Source: Phycisphaeraceae bacterium (lineage in GTDB: Bacteria > Planctomycetota > Phycisphaerae > Phycisphaerales > UBA1924). Taken from it: 64,000 nucleotides of DNA. The stretch is taken from contig JAHBXI010000001.1 of NCBI GenBank assembly GCA_019636515.1, positions 682,001 through 746,000 of the forward strand. Reading direction: 5' to 3'. Positions 63,741 to 64,000 of the stretch are shown piece after piece. A model generated the notes under the pieces. That model was given only the letters and a program-made list of their open reading frames with translations. It searched no databases and was not told the DNA's origin. The position numbers and the translations under genes were made by a program. Positions within the stretch are counted from its first letter, which is position 1; each line of letters opens with the position of its first letter.

Positions 63741-64000
63741 AGGTCGTCGGGTCGGTTGTGCGAGTCGTGCTCGGCCGGGCTTTGGGTTGCCCGATCGCGT
63801 TCAGGTAGTCGATCAGGTCGCCCGCGTCCCAGGTGTCGTAATCCACCGGGTTGTGTTCGGTCGGCGCGTCGTCGCGATCGCGGTCGATCTCGAACAGGCG
63901 GAACCCGCCTGGCGCTCCGGCCATCGGCCCCCAGTGCCCGTCGGCGTGGCGGCCGCGTCCGGCGGGGATCGTGTCAATCGACCAGCAGCGGCCGTCGGGC
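63739..64000 (-). CDS. Partial hypothetical protein (5' end outside window)
   Basis: The frame is open to the right edge, reading PDGRCWSIDTIPAGRGR, then GPMAGAPGGFRLFEIDRDRD, then WDAGDLIDYLNAIGQPKA. An internal ATG at 63924 would give only 61 residues, but the upstream codons look equally coding, so the start is probably beyond the window. No family recognised; the composition is acidic. It belongs to the small-gene part of the integrated element. Confidence 0.55.
   Translation of the reverse strand, partial: PDGRCWSIDTIPAGRGRHADGHWGPMAGAPGGFRLFEIDRDRDDAPTEHNPVDYDTWDAGDLIDYLNAIGQPKARPSTTRTTDPTT

Overview
The window reads as a high-GC bacterial chromosome of the phylum Planctomycetota, most likely class Phycisphaerae. 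This is an inference from gene content: HYExAFE and GxxExxY proteins, an RNHCP protein, an SGNH hydrolase ending in a calcium-binding dockerin-like repeat with terminal Gly-Cys, a long PSP1 protein, an archaeal/eukaryotic-type glycyl-tRNA synthetase and a bacterial tricorn protease. No rRNA and no certain complete tRNA is present.

Layout. 1-8.3 kb is housekeeping: the 3' part of recA, ribD, gmhA, coaD, a fabF-type ketosynthase, a GxxExxY protein with an RGG-rich head, nrdR and glyS. 8.3-12.8 kb is a leftward set of two ExbD/TolR proteins behind a very large DUF115-type protein. 12.8-27.8 kb holds envelope and secreted proteins: a TIM-barrel-like exported protein, three small membrane proteins, the PSP1 protein, an M28 lipoprotein peptidase, a bifunctional heptose kinase/adenylyltransferase with reversed domain order, a flippase-like membrane protein, the SGNH hydrolase, a PEGA lipoprotein, an Acg-like nitroreductase and the RNHCP protein. 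28.1-32.0 kb is the tricorn protease, closed by a clear terminator.

32.1-47.5 kb is a surface-polysaccharide region: a UDP-sugar dehydrogenase, a NeuC-like epimerase, a Wzx-like flippase, a Wzy-like polymerase, a double glycosyltransferase and a WcaF-like acetyltransferase. A TlpA/DUF3738 protein, purD and a saccharopine-dehydrogenase-like gene are interleaved. A complete IS5-group element (33470-34786) sits exactly on the stop codon of the dehydrogenase gene with a CTAG target duplication.

From about 47.6 kb the character changes to accessory DNA: a tyrosine-recombinase tail fragment, a TauE-type permease, phage-like small genes and two sister proteins sharing a C-terminal domain. A 3' fragment of a tRNA-Gly(CCC) gene with its own terminator (51.02-51.10 kb) is best read as the left attachment site of an integrated element running off the right edge. 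This element carries small ATGA-coupled genes, a decayed Toprim primase, excisionase-like HTH genes, an amber-interrupted HARE-HTH gene and a tightly coupled defence operon on the minus strand. That operon runs HTH, hsdM, an ImmA/IrrE-type regulator-protease, a DUF4411 PIN-type toxin, hsdS, an abortive-infection protein and hsdR. Three defence modules therefore appear to share one transcript, and this is the most system-like object in the window.
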